Shown here piece after piece: positions 25,435-33,744 of a stretch of 38,918 nt of DNA. The notes under the pieces were generated by a model that worked only from the letters and a program-made list of their open reading frames with translations, searched no databases and was not told where the DNA came from. Every line of letters starts with the position of its first letter. Position 1 is the first letter of the stretch. The stretch comes from Lysobacteraceae bacterium (GTDB taxonomy: Bacteria > Pseudomonadota > Gammaproteobacteria > Xanthomonadales > Rhodanobacteraceae). The translations under genes and the position numbers were made by a program. The DNA lies in the NCBI GenBank assembly GCA_028866435.1, contig JAGWIC010000022.1:1-38918 (forward strand). The letters run 5' to 3'.

Positions 25435-25820
25435 GGTTCAACCTTTGAAAAATCCAGCCCACCCTTATCCGCCAGCTTGAGCCGAAGCGCCATAGGCCAG
25501 AGGTTTACCCCGGCGGCTGGCCGCCCTCGGCGAGCGGGCCAACCCGATCCGCATGAAGGTCGTGGCCACCACCGGAGGCGACGCGATCACCGGCGAGGAG
25601 CGCGCGCGAGCATACCGACACGCTGCACGGAGCGGTCGCGTCTTGGCGAGGGTGCCACCGACGACCGGCTCGCCCACATCGGAGGACGCCGAGTCCGGCG
25701 GCGGCAAGGACGGCCTGGAAGCCCTGCGGCGCGGGATGGAGCGCGACTGACCCGGCCAGGTCGACCCCTCGCGCCGCTGGCCGGGGGGCGCCGCGGACAT
25801 GGCGGCACCCCGGCGAACGC
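25435..25820. other. Intergenic region, no gene recognised
   Basis: Divergent spacer between the receptor (minus) and the second VPS10-like gene (plus). Short ORFs on both strands (for example 25553-25750 plus, 25505-25822 minus) lack ribosome binding sites and recognisable sequence. No Fur-like box was seen near the receptor start. It could hold decayed coding sequence, but this cannot be shown. Confidence 0.5.
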
Positions 25821-25821
25821 A

Positions 25822-25852
25822 AGTTCCTTCGTCGCCGGGTAGTACCTTCGTC
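25822..25852 (+). promoter_or_regulatory. Direct repeat upstream of the copy-2 VPS10-like gene
   Basis: AGTTCCTTCGTC (25822-25833) and AGTACCTTCGTC (25841-25852) are 12-mers differing at one base, with a period of 19 nt, about two helical turns. It lies 95 nt before the ATG at 25948, suiting a tandem regulator site. Inferred. Confidence 0.4.
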
Positions 25853-25885
25853 ACTTGTGATACGACGACCGCCGCACTGACAGTA

Positions 25886-25929
25886 GTGGGAATGCCTGCG
25901 CCGCGCCGATGCGCGGCACGCCTTCCCAC
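25886..25929 (+). promoter_or_regulatory. Leader hairpin before the copy-2 VPS10-like gene
   Basis: The outer stem GTGGGAA (25886-25892) pairs with TTCCCAC (25923-25929). The inner stem GCCGCGC (25900-25906) pairs with GCGCGGC (25911-25917) across a CGAT loop. It ends 18 nt before the start codon. Confidence 0.45.
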
Positions 25930-25947
25930 CGACTGCACGGAACGATC

Positions 25948-28900
25948 ATGCCCCGCACCCGTCACCGCATTCTCTCGCTCGCCATCCTGTCCGCGCTGGC
26001 CGCCATGCCCACCTTCGCCAGGCACGCGCCCGCCGCGGCGCCGGCGGCGGATCACAAGGGCCCGTTCGCCACGCTGCATTTCCGCGATCTCGGCCCGGCG
26101 GTGGCGGGCGGCCGCGTCGCCGCCGCGGTCGGCATTCCCGGCGACCCGCTGACCTATTACGTCGGCGCCGCGGCGGGCGGCGTGTGGAAGACCAGCGACG
26201 GCGGCGAGCACTGGAAGCCGATCTTCGAGCACGAGGCCAGCGCCTCGATCGGCGCGATCGCGCTGGCGCCGTCCAACCCCAACCTGGTCTGGGTCGGTAC
26301 CGGCGAGAGCAACATCCGCAACGACATCGTCGACGGCGCCGGCGTATACCTGTCCACCGATGCCGGCAAGAGCTTCAAGCGGATGGGCCTGGCCGATGCC
26401 GGCCAGATCGGCAGGATCATCGTCGACCCGCACAATCCCGACCACGTGCTGGTCGCCGCGCTGGGTCATGCCTGGGGCCCGAATGCCGAACGCGGCGTGT
26501 TCGAGACCACCGACGGCGGCAACAGCTGGCACAAGACGCTGTTCGTCGACGACCAGACCGGCGCGATCGACATGGCGATGCAACCGGGCAACCCGCAGGT
26601 GCTGTTCGCCGCCACCTGGCAGGTGGTGCGCCATCCGTGGAACCTGGTCGACGGCGGCAAGGGCAGCGGCCTGTGGCGCTCCACCGATGGTGGTGCAACC
26701 TGGACCCGGCTCGCCGAGGGCCTGCCCAAGGGGCCGCTGGGGCGCATCGCGGTCGCCACCGCACCGAGCGATCCCGAGCGGGTCTACGCGCTGGTCGAGA
26801 CCAAGCCGGGCAAGGGCCTGCTGTTCGTCTCGCACGACCTCGGCGACAAGTGGAGCGAGGTCAGCGACAACCACGCCCTGGACGTGCGCCCGTTCTACTT
26901 CTCGCGCTTCGCGGTCTCGCCGACCGATGCCGACAAGCTGTACTTCATGTCGTTCCACCTGATGGAATCGGACGATGGCGGCAAGACCGCGCACGTCCTC
27001 GACAAGAGCGTGCACGTGGACCATCACGCCCTGTGGATCGACCCGACCCGGCCGCAGCGCATCATCCAGGGCAACGACGGCGGCGCCTACCTGAGCCAGG
27101 ACGGCGGCAAGAGCTGGCGCTTCCTCGATGCGCTGCCGATCGAGCAGGACTACATGGTGGCGGCCGACGGCAAGACGCCGTACACCCTGTGCGCCGGCCT
27201 GCAGGACAACAGTGGCTGGTGCGGCCCGGCCAGCTCGCTGGCGGACCGGGTGGTCAGCGGCAACGACTGGTTCAACGTGGTGGGCGGCGACGGCCAGTAC
27301 GTGGTGCCGGCCGGCGACGACCTGATCTACAACGACTCGCAGGACGGCGCGATGGCGGTGTTCCACCGCGCCAGCAAGCGCAGCGACTTCGTGATGCCTT
27401 ACCTGCACGGTCCGGCGTTCGTGAACGACCTGCCGCTCGACCAGGCGAAATACCGCTTCAACTGGACCAGTCCGATCGCGGTCGATCCGCAGCGTCCGCA
27501 GACCGTCTACCTGGGCGGCAACGTGGTGTTCAAATCCACCGACGCCGGCCTGCACTGGAGCCCGATCAGCGGCGACCTGACCCGCAACGACAAGGCCAAG
27601 CAGGCGCTCTCCGGCGGCCCGGTCAACCTCGACCTGTCCGGTGCCGAGAGCTACGACACCGTGCTGTCGCTGACCATCGCGCCGTCGGACGGCAGCGTGC
27701 TGTGGGCCGGCACCGACGACGGCCTGGTGCAGCTGACCCGCGACGGCGGCGCGCACTGGGCCAACGTCACCCCCGCCGGCGCGCCGAAGTGGGCGCGCGT
27801 CTACCAGGTGGGCGTGTCGGCCAGCCGGCCGGGCCAGGCCTGGGTCGGTTTCGACGCGCACGAGCTGGACGACCGCCACGCCTACGTCTATCGCACCGAC
27901 GACTTCGGCAAGCACTGGACGCGGATCGACAAGGGGCTGCCGCAGGCACCGGTAGCGGTGGTCCGCGAAGACCCGGCGCACCCGGGCGTGCTGGTTGCCG
28001 GCACCGATGTCGGCGGCTGGATCTCGCGCGACAACGGCGCCCACTGGAGCAAGCTGGGCGCCAATTTCCCGACCGTGCCGGTGGTCGACGTGAAGTTCGT
28101 GCACGGCGATCTGGTGCTGGCCACGCATGGCCGCGGCATCTTCGTGTTCGATCATTTCGCGCCGCTGGCCGAGTACGGCGACAGCGTGGCGAAACAGCCG
28201 CTGCACCTGTTCACCCCGCGTGCCGGCACCGAGTTCGTGCGCTGGTCGCGAGGCGAGGGCGCCGAGCCGCTGTACACCGTACCCAACGCGCCTGACGGGG
28301 TGGTGATCGACTACAGCGTGCCCAGGGCGGTCAAGGCCGGCAAGCACGCCAGGCACGGCGCGGTCACGCTGACCGTGCGCGACAGCGCCGGCAAGCTCGT
28401 CGCCACACGCTACGCCAATGCCAAGGCGGGGGTGAATCGCTACGTCTGGAACATGCGCTACGACGGCGCCACCAAGCTCGATTTCGACAAACCGCAGAGC
28501 GACGACGAGAACAAGGACAAGGACGGCAACAACAGCCACGGGCCGGCGGTTTTGCCCGGCACCTACCAGGTGACGGTCAGCGCCGACGGCCACAGCGCCA
28601 GCGAAAGCGTGCAGGTCAAGGCCGACCCCAACCAGACGCCGGCCATGGCGGCCGAGCAGGCGGTCCTGCAGCAGGCGCTGGCCGCCCGCAACGAGCTGAG
28701 CACGCTCAACGACATGCTCAACCGGGTCACCGCCATGCGCGCCACGCTGAAGCAGTTCGAGCACCTGGCCGGTGACGACGCCCACTACGCCGATGCGCTG
28801 AGCCAGGCAAAGAAGCTCGACGGCGAGCTCGGCGCCTTCCGCGACAGCATCTATGCGCCGGGCGTGCAGCACGACGTGGTCGAGGACGACCTCAAGCAAC

Positions 28901-29145
28901 TGAGCGACCTGCAAGGCAGCGTGCAGGCGCTGGCCGGTTACGGCTTCTCCAGCCTGCAGGGGCAGATGCCCACGCCCGCCTTGCTGGAGTTGGCGGGGCA
29001 GCTCGAGGCCCAGGTCGGCGCCAGGGTGAGCCAGTTCAACGCGCTGCTCGCCGGCGACGTGGTCAGCTACAACCACGCCGCCTTTGCGGCGGGCGCACCG
29101 ACGCTCATGGCCGGCGAGCCGGCGCGGATCGCCGCGGCGCCCTGA
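25948..29145 (+). CDS. Sortilin/VPS10-like beta-propeller protein, exported (copy 2)
   Basis: 1065 residues from ATG 25948 (MPRTRHRILSLAILSALAAM, a signal peptide to about residue 25). Same architecture as the 15045-18302 protein: HFRDLGPAVAGGRVAA opening, VGAAAGGVWKTSDGG, then Asp-box repeats KTSDGGEHW, LSTDAGKSF, ETTDGGNSW, RSTDGGATW, LSQDGGKSW, KSTDAGLHW, LTRDGGAHW, ISRDNGAHW. After the propellers (about 35-750) comes a beta-rich segment and a helical C-terminus. Residues near 855 are very charged (DDENKDKDGNN). No catalytic residues can be named; a scaffold, peptide-binding or hydrolase role are all possible. Transcribed alone; convergent with a diguanylate cyclase gene beyond two hairpins. 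Confidence 0.86.
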   Translation: MPRTRHRILSLAILSALAAMPTFARHAPAAAPAADHKGPFATLHFRDLGPAVAGGRVAAAVGIPGDPLTYYVGAAAGGVWKTSDGGEHWKPIFEHEASASIGAIALAPSNPNLVWVGTGESNIRNDIVDGAGVYLSTDAGKSFKRMGLADAGQIGRIIVDPHNPDHVLVAALGHAWGPNAERGVFETTDGGNSWHKTLFVDDQTGAIDMAMQPGNPQVLFAATWQVVRHPWNLVDGGKGSGLWRSTDGGATWTRLAEGLPKGPLGRIAVATAPSDPERVYALVETKPGKGLLFVSHDLGDKWSEVSDNHALDVRPFYFSRFAVSPTDADKLYFMSFHLMESDDGGKTAHVLDKSVHVDHHALWIDPTRPQRIIQGNDGGAYLSQDGGKSWRFLDALPIEQDYMVAADGKTPYTLCAGLQDNSGWCGPASSLADRVVSGNDWFNVVGGDGQYVVPAGDDLIYNDSQDGAMAVFHRASKRSDFVMPYLHGPAFVNDLPLDQAKYRFNWTSPIAVDPQRPQTVYLGGNVVFKSTDAGLHWSPISGDLTRNDKAKQALSGGPVNLDLSGAESYDTVLSLTIAPSDGSVLWAGTDDGLVQLTRDGGAHWANVTPAGAPKWARVYQVGVSASRPGQAWVGFDAHELDDRHAYVYRTDDFGKHWTRIDKGLPQAPVAVVREDPAHPGVLVAGTDVGGWISRDNGAHWSKLGANFPTVPVVDVKFVHGDLVLATHGRGIFVFDHFAPLAEYGDSVAKQPLHLFTPRAGTEFVRWSRGEGAEPLYTVPNAPDGVVIDYSVPRAVKAGKHARHGAVTLTVRDSAGKLVATRYANAKAGVNRYVWNMRYDGATKLDFDKPQSDDENKDKDGNNSHGPAVLPGTYQVTVSADGHSASESVQVKADPNQTPAMAAEQAVLQQALAARNELSTLNDMLNRVTAMRATLKQFEHLAGDDAHYADALSQAKKLDGELGAFRDSIYAPGVQHDVVEDDLKQLSDLQGSVQALAGYGFSSLQGQMPTPALLELAGQLEAQVGARVSQFNALLAGDVVSYNHAAFAAGAPTLMAGEPARIAAAP

Positions 29146-29181
29146 AGCGGCGGCGAGGCCGGGCGCGGCGGGCGAAAGGGA

Positions 29182-29257
29182 CCAGCCTGGAGAAACCAGG
29201 CTGGCGAGCGCGCCGTCGATCCGGCCAGCTCGGGAGCGTGCCCGGCAGCGGGCACGC
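29182..29257. terminator. Two back-to-back perfect hairpins between convergent genes
   Basis: CCAGCCTGG (29182-29190)/CCAGGCTGG (29196-29204) with loop AGAAA, then GCGTGCCCG (29236-29244)/CGGGCACGC (29249-29257) with loop GCAG. Both have 9-bp perfect stems and lie 37-112 nt after the propeller gene stop. Likely bidirectional terminators, although U-tracts are absent. Confidence 0.6.
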
Positions 29258-29371
29258 GAGGCTCCAAGCGGCGGGCGAATCGGGTCGGACGACCTCGCGC
29301 CGGGTCAAGCCTGGGTCGAGTGGGCGATCACGGCGACCGCGATTCGGCCGCCGTGGTGGCGGATCGCCGGG

Positions 29372-30706
29372 CTATGAACCCGATGGGTCGTCGTGCGATC
29401 CCGCATCGCGCGGGCCTTGCACCTGGTTCCTGCCCGCGCGCTTGGCCTCGTAGAGCGCACGGTCCGCCCGCGCGATCAGTGTCTCCGGGCCGTCCTGCGT
29501 GCCTTGCAGTTCGCCGATGCCGATGGACACGGTGCAGGAGATGCTGGTGCCGTCATCGAGCACGACCCTCGCCCCCGCCACGGCCACGCGCAGCCGCTCG
29601 GCCACCAGCCAGGCGCCCTCGGCGTCAGCCTGCGGCAGCAGGATGGAAAACTCCTCGCCGCCGATGCGGCCGATCGCATCCACCTCGCGCAGCATGCCTT
29701 TGCAGGTGTCGGCGACGACCGTCAACATGCGGTCGCCGCCGGCATGACCGTGACCGTCATTGACCTGCTTGAAGTGGTCGACGTCCAGCATCAGCACGCT
29801 GAGCGGCTGCTGCTGGCGGCGACTTCGCAGCATCTCCGCCGATACCAGCTCCAGGTAACACCGTCGACTGAGGACGCCGGTGAGACTGTCGGTGTTGGCC
29901 AGTCGCTGCAGATCCCGCTTCTGCTGCTCGAGTTGCAGGGTCTGCGCCTCCAGCGTTGCAGTGCGGGCCGATACCAGCGACTCCAGCCGGTCGCGATGAT
30001 TCTCGAGCTCGGTCTCGTGCCGCGCCCGGACCGCCAACTCGCCGAGGAAGCGTTCGCGCATCCGGTTGAACGATGCCACGACCTCATCGAATTCATCGCT
30101 GGACCGCCGCCTGCGACGACGCAGATCGAGCGGGATCTGCAATTGCTCGAAGGTCACGTAACGAGCGTACCTGGCCAGCGCTTCCAGGTGCCGGGTGACC
30201 CATAGCCTGACCAGCAACAGCACGGAAAGCGAGGTGGCAAGCAGGGTAACCAGGGTGGCCAAGGCGATTCCGACCGAGCGGTCTTCCAGCTTTGCGATCA
30301 CCGGCGCGCGCCCGAACGCCACTTGCAGGGTTCCCAGATCGAAATGTCCCGCCTCGTTGTAGCTGAGGGGAAAGCTGCGCAACAGCAAGGGATCGTGCAC
30401 GGCATGCCCGCGATCGAGCTCGACCCCTTCGCTTCGCAGCCGAACCTCTGCGACGCCGGGGATTTTGGCCAGCTCGTCGAGCTGCAGATCGACCCGGTCC
30501 TGGTCGACCAGCCACAGGCTGGTCGACAGGCTGGGCACGTAGCTGCGGCCGATCTCGTCCAGGCGCCGATGAGCCCCCGCCACGTCGTCGTTGTAGCGCA
30601 CCGCCAACATCAGCACCGTCCCCAGCACCGTCACCAGCAGGCTGAACATCACCGTCGCCACGGCAAGCCGCATGCTGATGGATCGTTGCCGCGGAAACCG
30701 GATCAC
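29372..30706 (-). CDS. Membrane diguanylate cyclase with periplasmic sensor and HAMP
   Basis: 444 residues. TM1 about 13-36, a periplasmic domain of about 105 residues (LWLVDQDRVDLQLDELAKIP resembles CHASE-type sensors), TM2 about 145-168, HAMP about 169-222, coiled coil about 225-268, GGDEF about 270-430. Active site GGEEF is at 349-353, and R340/D343 form the RxxD inhibitory site just upstream; DVDHFKQVND is at 308-317. The start is GTG (complement of 30704-30706), overlapping the stop of the upstream solute-binding protein gene by 4 nt (GTGA), so the two are coupled. The binding protein probably delivers the input signal, by analogy with NspS-MbaA of Vibrio. Confidence 0.9.
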   Translation of the reverse strand: MIRFPRQRSISMRLAVATVMFSLLVTVLGTVLMLAVRYNDDVAGAHRRLDEIGRSYVPSLSTSLWLVDQDRVDLQLDELAKIPGVAEVRLRSEGVELDRGHAVHDPLLLRSFPLSYNEAGHFDLGTLQVAFGRAPVIAKLEDRSVGIALATLVTLLATSLSVLLLVRLWVTRHLEALARYARYVTFEQLQIPLDLRRRRRRSSDEFDEVVASFNRMRERFLGELAVRARHETELENHRDRLESLVSARTATLEAQTLQLEQQKRDLQRLANTDSLTGVLSRRCYLELVSAEMLRSRRQQQPLSVLMLDVDHFKQVNDGHGHAGGDRMLTVVADTCKGMLREVDAIGRIGGEEFSILLPQADAEGAWLVAERLRVAVAGARVVLDDGTSISCTVSIGIGELQGTQDGPETLIARADRALYEAKRAGRNQVQGPRDAGSHDDPSGS

Positions 30707-31671
30707 GGAATCAGCTCCCCCGGCTTGAACCAGAGGCCGGGGGGCTGCTGGCGGGCCTGGCGTGGTGCCTGCGGGTTGTCCAACTCGATGATCCGTCGGC
30801 CGGTCAGCTGCAGCTGCCTGGCCAAGCCGCCGTAAGTCTGGCCGAACAGGTGCTGCAGGCTGCCGTCGGCCATGGCGCGCTGGAGCCCCAGGCTCAGCGC
30901 CTCGGCCAGCGCGCGATTGTGTCGATTGACGAAGAAATGCTCCGCTTCCGGATAGTGCAGCAACAGGTGGCGTTCCAGCGCAATCGGCAGATCGGGATGC
31001 CGCGCCAGCTCGTCGCCCACCTCGGCCACCGAACGGGGGAAATAGTCGATATGCCGGCGCGCCAGCATGCGGAACAGGCCCTCATAGGTCGGACTGCCCA
31101 CCACCCGCAAACCGTTTTCGCGCAGCACCTGCAGGTCCGGCCAACCAAGCCCCTGGCCCGCGAGCAGGGCCGCCAACTGCGCCTTCGAGGCGATCGCGGC
31201 AAATCGCGTCTCGTCACCGCGATGAATCAGCAATACCCGCCAGCCGATCAGGCCACGGTCGATCGCGAACGGTATGGAAAGCAGTTTGCGGTCGCGCTCG
31301 GGCGACCCCACCGCCCAGGTGATGTCCAGCTGCCTGCCGGCGGCCAGTTCGCGCATGCTGCGTTCCTGCTGCATCGACGTAGGGCTGGCCTTGAGCCTGA
31401 AGTTCATCCCGCTGTGGGCCAGCGCCAACTTCAGGACCTGCAGCGGATAGCGCTCGCGCACGTCCTGGCGCGACTCCGGGTGCGGATAGATGACGGTGGT
31501 GACCCCGGCGGTCGCCCTGGCCGGAGCCGCGGCGCAATACAGCCCCAGCAGCAGCCACGCGGCAAGCCGCGGGATGGCCGAAGCTCGGCAAAGACAGATG
31601 CCGCCCGCCCGCGGATGCCCGGCCATCGCCCGCCCCGGCCGGGCTGGCGGATCGGCAGGGGCCTCACCCAT
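30703..31671 (-). CDS. Periplasmic solute-binding protein (family 3-like)
   Basis: 322 residues from ATG 31671 (MGEAPADPPARPGRAM) with AGGA 9 nt upstream; an ATG at 31626 (MAGHPRAGGICLCR) is the alternative. A hydrophobic export signal IPRLAAWLLLGLYCAAAPARATA precedes VTTVIYPHPESRQDVRERYP. Two-lobed type II binding-protein pattern: GRQLDITWAVGSPERDRKLL in lobe 1, GSPTYEGLFRMLARRHIDYFP and PIALERHLLLHYPEAEHFFVNR later. No ABC permease or ATPase gene lies nearby; the partner is the overlapping membrane diguanylate cyclase, pointing to a sensory role. The ligand is not predictable; amino acid or polyamine are guesses. Confidence 0.8.
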   Translation of the reverse strand: MGEAPADPPARPGRAMAGHPRAGGICLCRASAIPRLAAWLLLGLYCAAAPARATAGVTTVIYPHPESRQDVRERYPLQVLKLALAHSGMNFRLKASPTSMQQERSMRELAAGRQLDITWAVGSPERDRKLLSIPFAIDRGLIGWRVLLIHRGDETRFAAIASKAQLAALLAGQGLGWPDLQVLRENGLRVVGSPTYEGLFRMLARRHIDYFPRSVAEVGDELARHPDLPIALERHLLLHYPEAEHFFVNRHNRALAEALSLGLQRAMADGSLQHLFGQTYGGLARQLQLTGRRIIELDNPQAPRQARQQPPGLWFKPGELIP

Positions 31672-31843
31672 TGCATTTTTCCTGCCTGCCGGTAAAGAAA
31701 CCATCTGAAACCTTTCCAGCAGTCGCGGACAACCGGGCTCGCCCGACGGCCCGTTTTCGCGGCGACCCGTCTCGATTCGCACTCTATTCGCATTCGGCAG
31801 GACCGCAAAGCGCCGGCTGTCCCTGCCGGTTCGGCCTGGCCAA

Positions 31844-31856
31844 CCGGCTTTCGTGG
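31844..31856 (+). promoter_or_regulatory. Motif CCGGCTTTCGTGG upstream of the FecI-type sigma gene
   Basis: Differs at one base from CCGGTTTTCGTGG at 33648-33660, upstream of the signalling receptor of the same cluster. It lies 47 nt before the sigma start. It may be a promoter element shared by sigma and receptor. Confidence 0.35.
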
Positions 31857-31903
31857 TACCCGATATTTCGCCGCCACCCTCCTGTAGTGTAGGTGGCCGC
31901 ACG

Positions 31904-32446
31904 ATGGGTGCCGGCGAACGAGGGGCCATGACTTCCGACAGAAACCCGTTCTGGGCGCGGATGTTCGTCACGCACCAGGATTCGCTCAACGGATTCTTCC
32001 GGCGCCGGGTGGCGCATCGCTGGGATGCGCAGGATCTGGCCCAGGAGGTGTTCCTGCGCCTGCTGCGTGTCGACGGCGGCCAGGACAGCATCATCGCGAA
32101 CCCGGAAGCGTACCTGTTCACGGTGGCGTCCAATCTGGTCAAGGAACACGCGCTGCTGCAAAAGCGGCGCGGCCCGAGCGTGGACATCGCGCAGATGCTG
32201 CCGGAACTGGAGTCGCCGGTCGACACGCCCGAAACCGAGGCCGAGCGCGAGGGCCGGCGGCAACGCATGCAGGCGGTGCTCGATCGCCTGCCCCCGCGCT
32301 GCAAGGCGGTGATGCTGATGCAGCATCGCGACGGCATGAGCTACGAGGAGATCGCCGCGCAACTGGGAGTGTCCACGCACATGGTCAAGAAATATGTCGT
32401 CAAGGCGCTGGCGTTGTGTCGCCGCGGCCTGGCGCGCTACGAGTAG
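31904..32446 (+). CDS. FecI-type ECF sigma factor
   Basis: 180 residues from ATG 31904 (TAGGTGG upstream); ATG 31928 (MTSDRNPFWARMF) is a plausible alternative giving 172. Sigma2: RWDAQDLAQEVFLRLLRV and NPEAYLFTVASNLVKEH; sigma4: LPPRCKAVMLMQHRDGMSYE and EIAAQLGVSTHMVKKYVVKA. The DAQDLAQEVFLRLL and HMVKKYV signatures put it in the iron-starvation/FecI group. It is followed 5 nt later by a FecR-type gene and then an STN-containing TonB receptor, the standard surface-signalling layout. Divergent from the binding-protein/cyclase pair. Confidence 0.9.
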   Translation: MGAGERGAMTSDRNPFWARMFVTHQDSLNGFFRRRVAHRWDAQDLAQEVFLRLLRVDGGQDSIIANPEAYLFTVASNLVKEHALLQKRRGPSVDIAQMLPELESPVDTPETEAEREGRRQRMQAVLDRLPPRCKAVMLMQHRDGMSYEEIAAQLGVSTHMVKKYVVKALALCRRGLARYE

Positions 32447-32451
32447 ATCGC

Positions 32452-33603
32452 ATGCACACGGATGACCGGCAATGGCAGGATCTGATCGCGGAACAGGCGG
32501 CGCAGTGGTACGTGGCGCATCGCGACGGCACGCTCGGCACGAAGCAGCAGAACGCCTTCGTGCACTGGCTGCGCGCCTCGCCCATGCATGTGGCCGAATA
32601 CCTGGCCATCGCCGGCGTCGCGCGCGACATCGCCGACGCCGCGCCACGCGACACCACGCCGCTGCCGCAACTGCTGGGCGGCACCGGCGGTGGCGATCGG
32701 GTGGTGCCGATCCATGCCGTCACGCGCGAGTCGGTGTTCGACCGGTACTCGCCGCACGAACACCGGGCCAGGGTCCGCGCCAGGTACCATCGGCACACGC
32801 GATCGCGCGCCTACTGGGGCAAGGTCGCCGCGCTGGCGCTGGTGGCGACGGCCATGGTGCTCGGCCTGCGCTGGTTCGTGTCCCGGCCGCAGGTGCAGTA
32901 CTACGCCACCGGCCACGGCGAGCAGCGCAGCCTGCAACTGCCGGACAACACCTTCGTGCGGCTCAACTCCGACTCCGCCATCGCCGTCAGCTTCAGCCCC
33001 GAGCGGCGCCTGGTCGAAGTCACCCGCGGCCAGGCCTACTTCGAGGTGGCGAAGGACCCGCTGCGACCTTTCGGCGTGCGCGTCGGCAGCCTGCTGATCA
33101 GGGACATCGGCACCGCGTTCGATGTCTACCGGCAGGACGCCAGCACCACCGTCACGGTGACCGAGGGCCAGGTACAGGTGTGGCCGATGCCGCCGGCACC
33201 CCGCTCTTTCGGCTGGCTGCATGGCGGCCAGCCGGCACGGGGGCCGCACGAGCGCCCGCTTGTCGATCTCCTCGCCGGCCACCAGGCGCGGATCGGCGCC
33301 TCGGGCGTGATCGAGTCGCAGGGGCCGGCCGACGTGGATCTGGCCACCGCCTGGCTGCAGGGGAACATCGTCTTCGAAGACCAGTCCATCGCGTCGGTGG
33401 CGGCACAGTTCAACCGCTACAACAACGCACAGATCAGCGTGCGGGACCCGCGCATCGGCGCCCTGCCGATCAGCGGCACCTTCGCCGCCCACGATGTGTC
33501 CACCTTTGTCGCCTTCCTCGGCAGCATGCGTGGCGTGCATACGCAGATGCGGGGGCGGCGCATCATCGTCAGCGGCGTTGCCGCGCGCAAGCATCGCGAT
33601 TGA
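32452..33603 (+). CDS. FecR-type anti-sigma/sigma regulator
   Basis: 383 residues from ATG 32452, 5 nt after the sigma stop. Cytoplasmic DUF4880-type N-terminus (about 10-55, AAQWYVAHRDGTL, FVHWLRASPMHVAEYL), one transmembrane helix about 122-142 (WGKVAALALVATAMVLGLRW), periplasmic FecR domain about 150-260 (LPDNTFVRLNSDSAIAV, VTRGQAYFEVAKD). The C-terminal region (FNRYNNAQISVRDPRIGALP, then ISGTFAAHDV) is STN-like. It passes the receptor-occupied signal to the sigma factor. An insertion rich in P/G/H (about 247-270) is unusual but not disruptive. Confidence 0.9.
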   Translation: MHTDDRQWQDLIAEQAAQWYVAHRDGTLGTKQQNAFVHWLRASPMHVAEYLAIAGVARDIADAAPRDTTPLPQLLGGTGGGDRVVPIHAVTRESVFDRYSPHEHRARVRARYHRHTRSRAYWGKVAALALVATAMVLGLRWFVSRPQVQYYATGHGEQRSLQLPDNTFVRLNSDSAIAVSFSPERRLVEVTRGQAYFEVAKDPLRPFGVRVGSLLIRDIGTAFDVYRQDASTTVTVTEGQVQVWPMPPAPRSFGWLHGGQPARGPHERPLVDLLAGHQARIGASGVIESQGPADVDLATAWLQGNIVFEDQSIASVAAQFNRYNNAQISVRDPRIGALPISGTFAAHDVSTFVAFLGSMRGVHTQMRGRRIIVSGVAARKHRD

Positions 33604-33633
33604 AGCCGGGTCGGCACGATGCGCGCTTCACCT

Positions 33634-33660
33634 GAAAAAAACATTACCCGGTTTTCGTGG
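33634..33660 (+). promoter_or_regulatory. Candidate FecI-type promoter upstream of the receptor gene
   Basis: GAAAAAAA (33634-33641) is followed about 13 nt later by TCGTGG within CCGGTTTTCGTGG (33648-33660). An A-tract -35 and a CGT-containing -10 are common in front of FecI-controlled receptors. A copy of the 13-mer with one change precedes the sigma gene (31844-31856). Confidence 0.35.
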
Positions 33661-33744
33661 ATTGGGCTCGTAAGTCATGGGCGCGTCATATCGAGCCGGC
33701 GCCGACCGCCCGCAACCGGGGCATCCAAATAGGGGAGTTGATCC

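Noticed and set aside
25553-25750. 65-codon plus-strand ORF (MKVVATTGGDAITGEE...)
   Set aside because: No ribosome binding site, no recognisable domain, competing frames on both strands.
25465-29076. 1203-codon antisense frame over the copy-2 VPS10-like gene
   Set aside because: Shadow of a clear Asp-box protein; no ribosome binding site and no recognisable motif.
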